The notes under the pieces were generated by a model, which saw only the letters and a list, made by a program, of their open reading frames with translations, made no database searches and was not told the DNA's origin. A stretch of DNA of 5,851 nucleotides from an uncultured Collinsella sp. (GTDB lineage Bacteria; Actinomycetota; Coriobacteriia; Coriobacteriales; Coriobacteriaceae). The stretch spans positions 1-5,851 of the forward strand of contig URIE01000105.1 of assembly GCA_900547805.1 (NCBI GenBank), written 5' to 3'. The position numbers and the translations under genes were made by a program. Every line of letters begins with the position of its first letter. The first letter of the stretch is position 1. Of the stretch, positions 5,674 to 5,851 are shown piece by piece.

Positions 5674-5776
5674 GGGGACCAAAGCACCGCACCTTGCCGC
5701 TCAATCGTCGCTCGCGTACCTTAAGTACGCTTCGCTCCTCTTTCGTGGCAATCTGCGGCACTTTGACCCCTTAGAC
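5668..5776. repeat. 109-nt imperfect palindrome, candidate dispersed repeat or structured 3' end
   Basis: The arms pair as nested stems. GTCTAAGGGG (5668-5677) pairs perfectly with CCCCTTAGAC (5767-5776). CAAAG (5680-5684) pairs with CTTTG (5761-5765), CCGCA (5687-5691) with TGCGG (5754-5758), and TTGCC (5694-5698) with GGCAA (5747-5751). The apical GCGTAC (5714-5719) pairs with GTACGC (5725-5730) around a 5-nt loop. Internal loops between the lower stems are small, mostly 2 nt per side. There is no T run, so it is not a classical terminator. The form suits a REP/MITE-like intergenic repeat or an mRNA 3' structure. Copy number cannot be judged from one window. No coding sequence is supported in the 178 bases after the deformylase-like gene. 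Confidence 0.65.
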
Positions 5777-5817
5777 GACCTGCGGGGTTAACTTGGTTGA
5801 GTTTATCCTGCTTGAAT

Positions 5818-5851
5818 AGCCCGGGCGTGACATTGTTGTCATGTCCGGGCT
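5818..5851. terminator. Terminator-like hairpin at the window edge
   Basis: AGCCCGGGCGTGACA (5818-5832) pairs with TGTCATGTCCGGGCT (5837-5851) over 15 pairs, including two G-T pairs, around a 4-nt loop. The stem ends at the last base of the window, so any downstream T run is unseen. It could end transcription of the deformylase-like gene or of a gene beyond the window. Confidence 0.55.

Noticed and set aside
5546..5761. 71-codon minus-strand frame across the 109-nt palindrome
   Set aside because: It runs antisense through the deformylase-like gene and the repeat, has no ribosome site, and is best explained by the repeat's composition.

Overview
The window is about 5.85 kb of GC-rich bacterial chromosome with strong G/C preference at third codon positions. 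Gene style, GGAGG-type ribosome sites and protein types (short Gram-positive peptide-deformylase relative, core MetE-like protein, UraA and AzgA purine/pyrimidine permeases) suggest a Gram-positive gut actinobacterium, most likely a Collinsella-like member of the Coriobacteriia. That assignment is inference; no marker gene is present.

Layout, left to right. 1-135 (+) is the C-terminal end of a probable LysR-type regulator. 136-290 is an AT-rich intergenic region with an 8-bp-arm dyad of LysR-box type and a separate perfect 14-bp palindrome. 291-1424 (+) encodes a 377-residue MetE-like core methyltransferase with all four zinc ligands. 1425-1546 is a leader with a possible promoter. 1547-2881 (+) is a UraA-type uracil/xanthine permease. 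A strong two-way hairpin terminator (2899-2948) separates it from a convergent small alpha/beta hydrolase (2944-3609, -). An intrinsic terminator (about 3677-3719) lies between that hydrolase and the next minus-strand gene, an AzgA/PbuG-type purine permease (3747-5060, -). A divergent promoter region (5061-5253) leads to a short peptide-deformylase-like gene (5254-5673, +). Its stop codon lies in the left arm of a 109-nt imperfect palindrome (5668-5776). The window ends in another terminator-like hairpin (5818-5851).

Functionally this is mostly a housekeeping and salvage neighbourhood: methionine/one-carbon methyl transfer, uptake of pyrimidine and purine bases, a hydrolase of unknown substrate, and a deformylase-like protein. 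The genes look like separate transcription units rather than one pathway operon. No mobile element, CRISPR array, tRNA or rRNA is visible.

I do not see a clear new multigene system. The two items most worth a second look are the deformylase-like protein, in which the catalytic Glu of the HExxH motif is Met, and the large structured palindrome directly attached to its stop codon.
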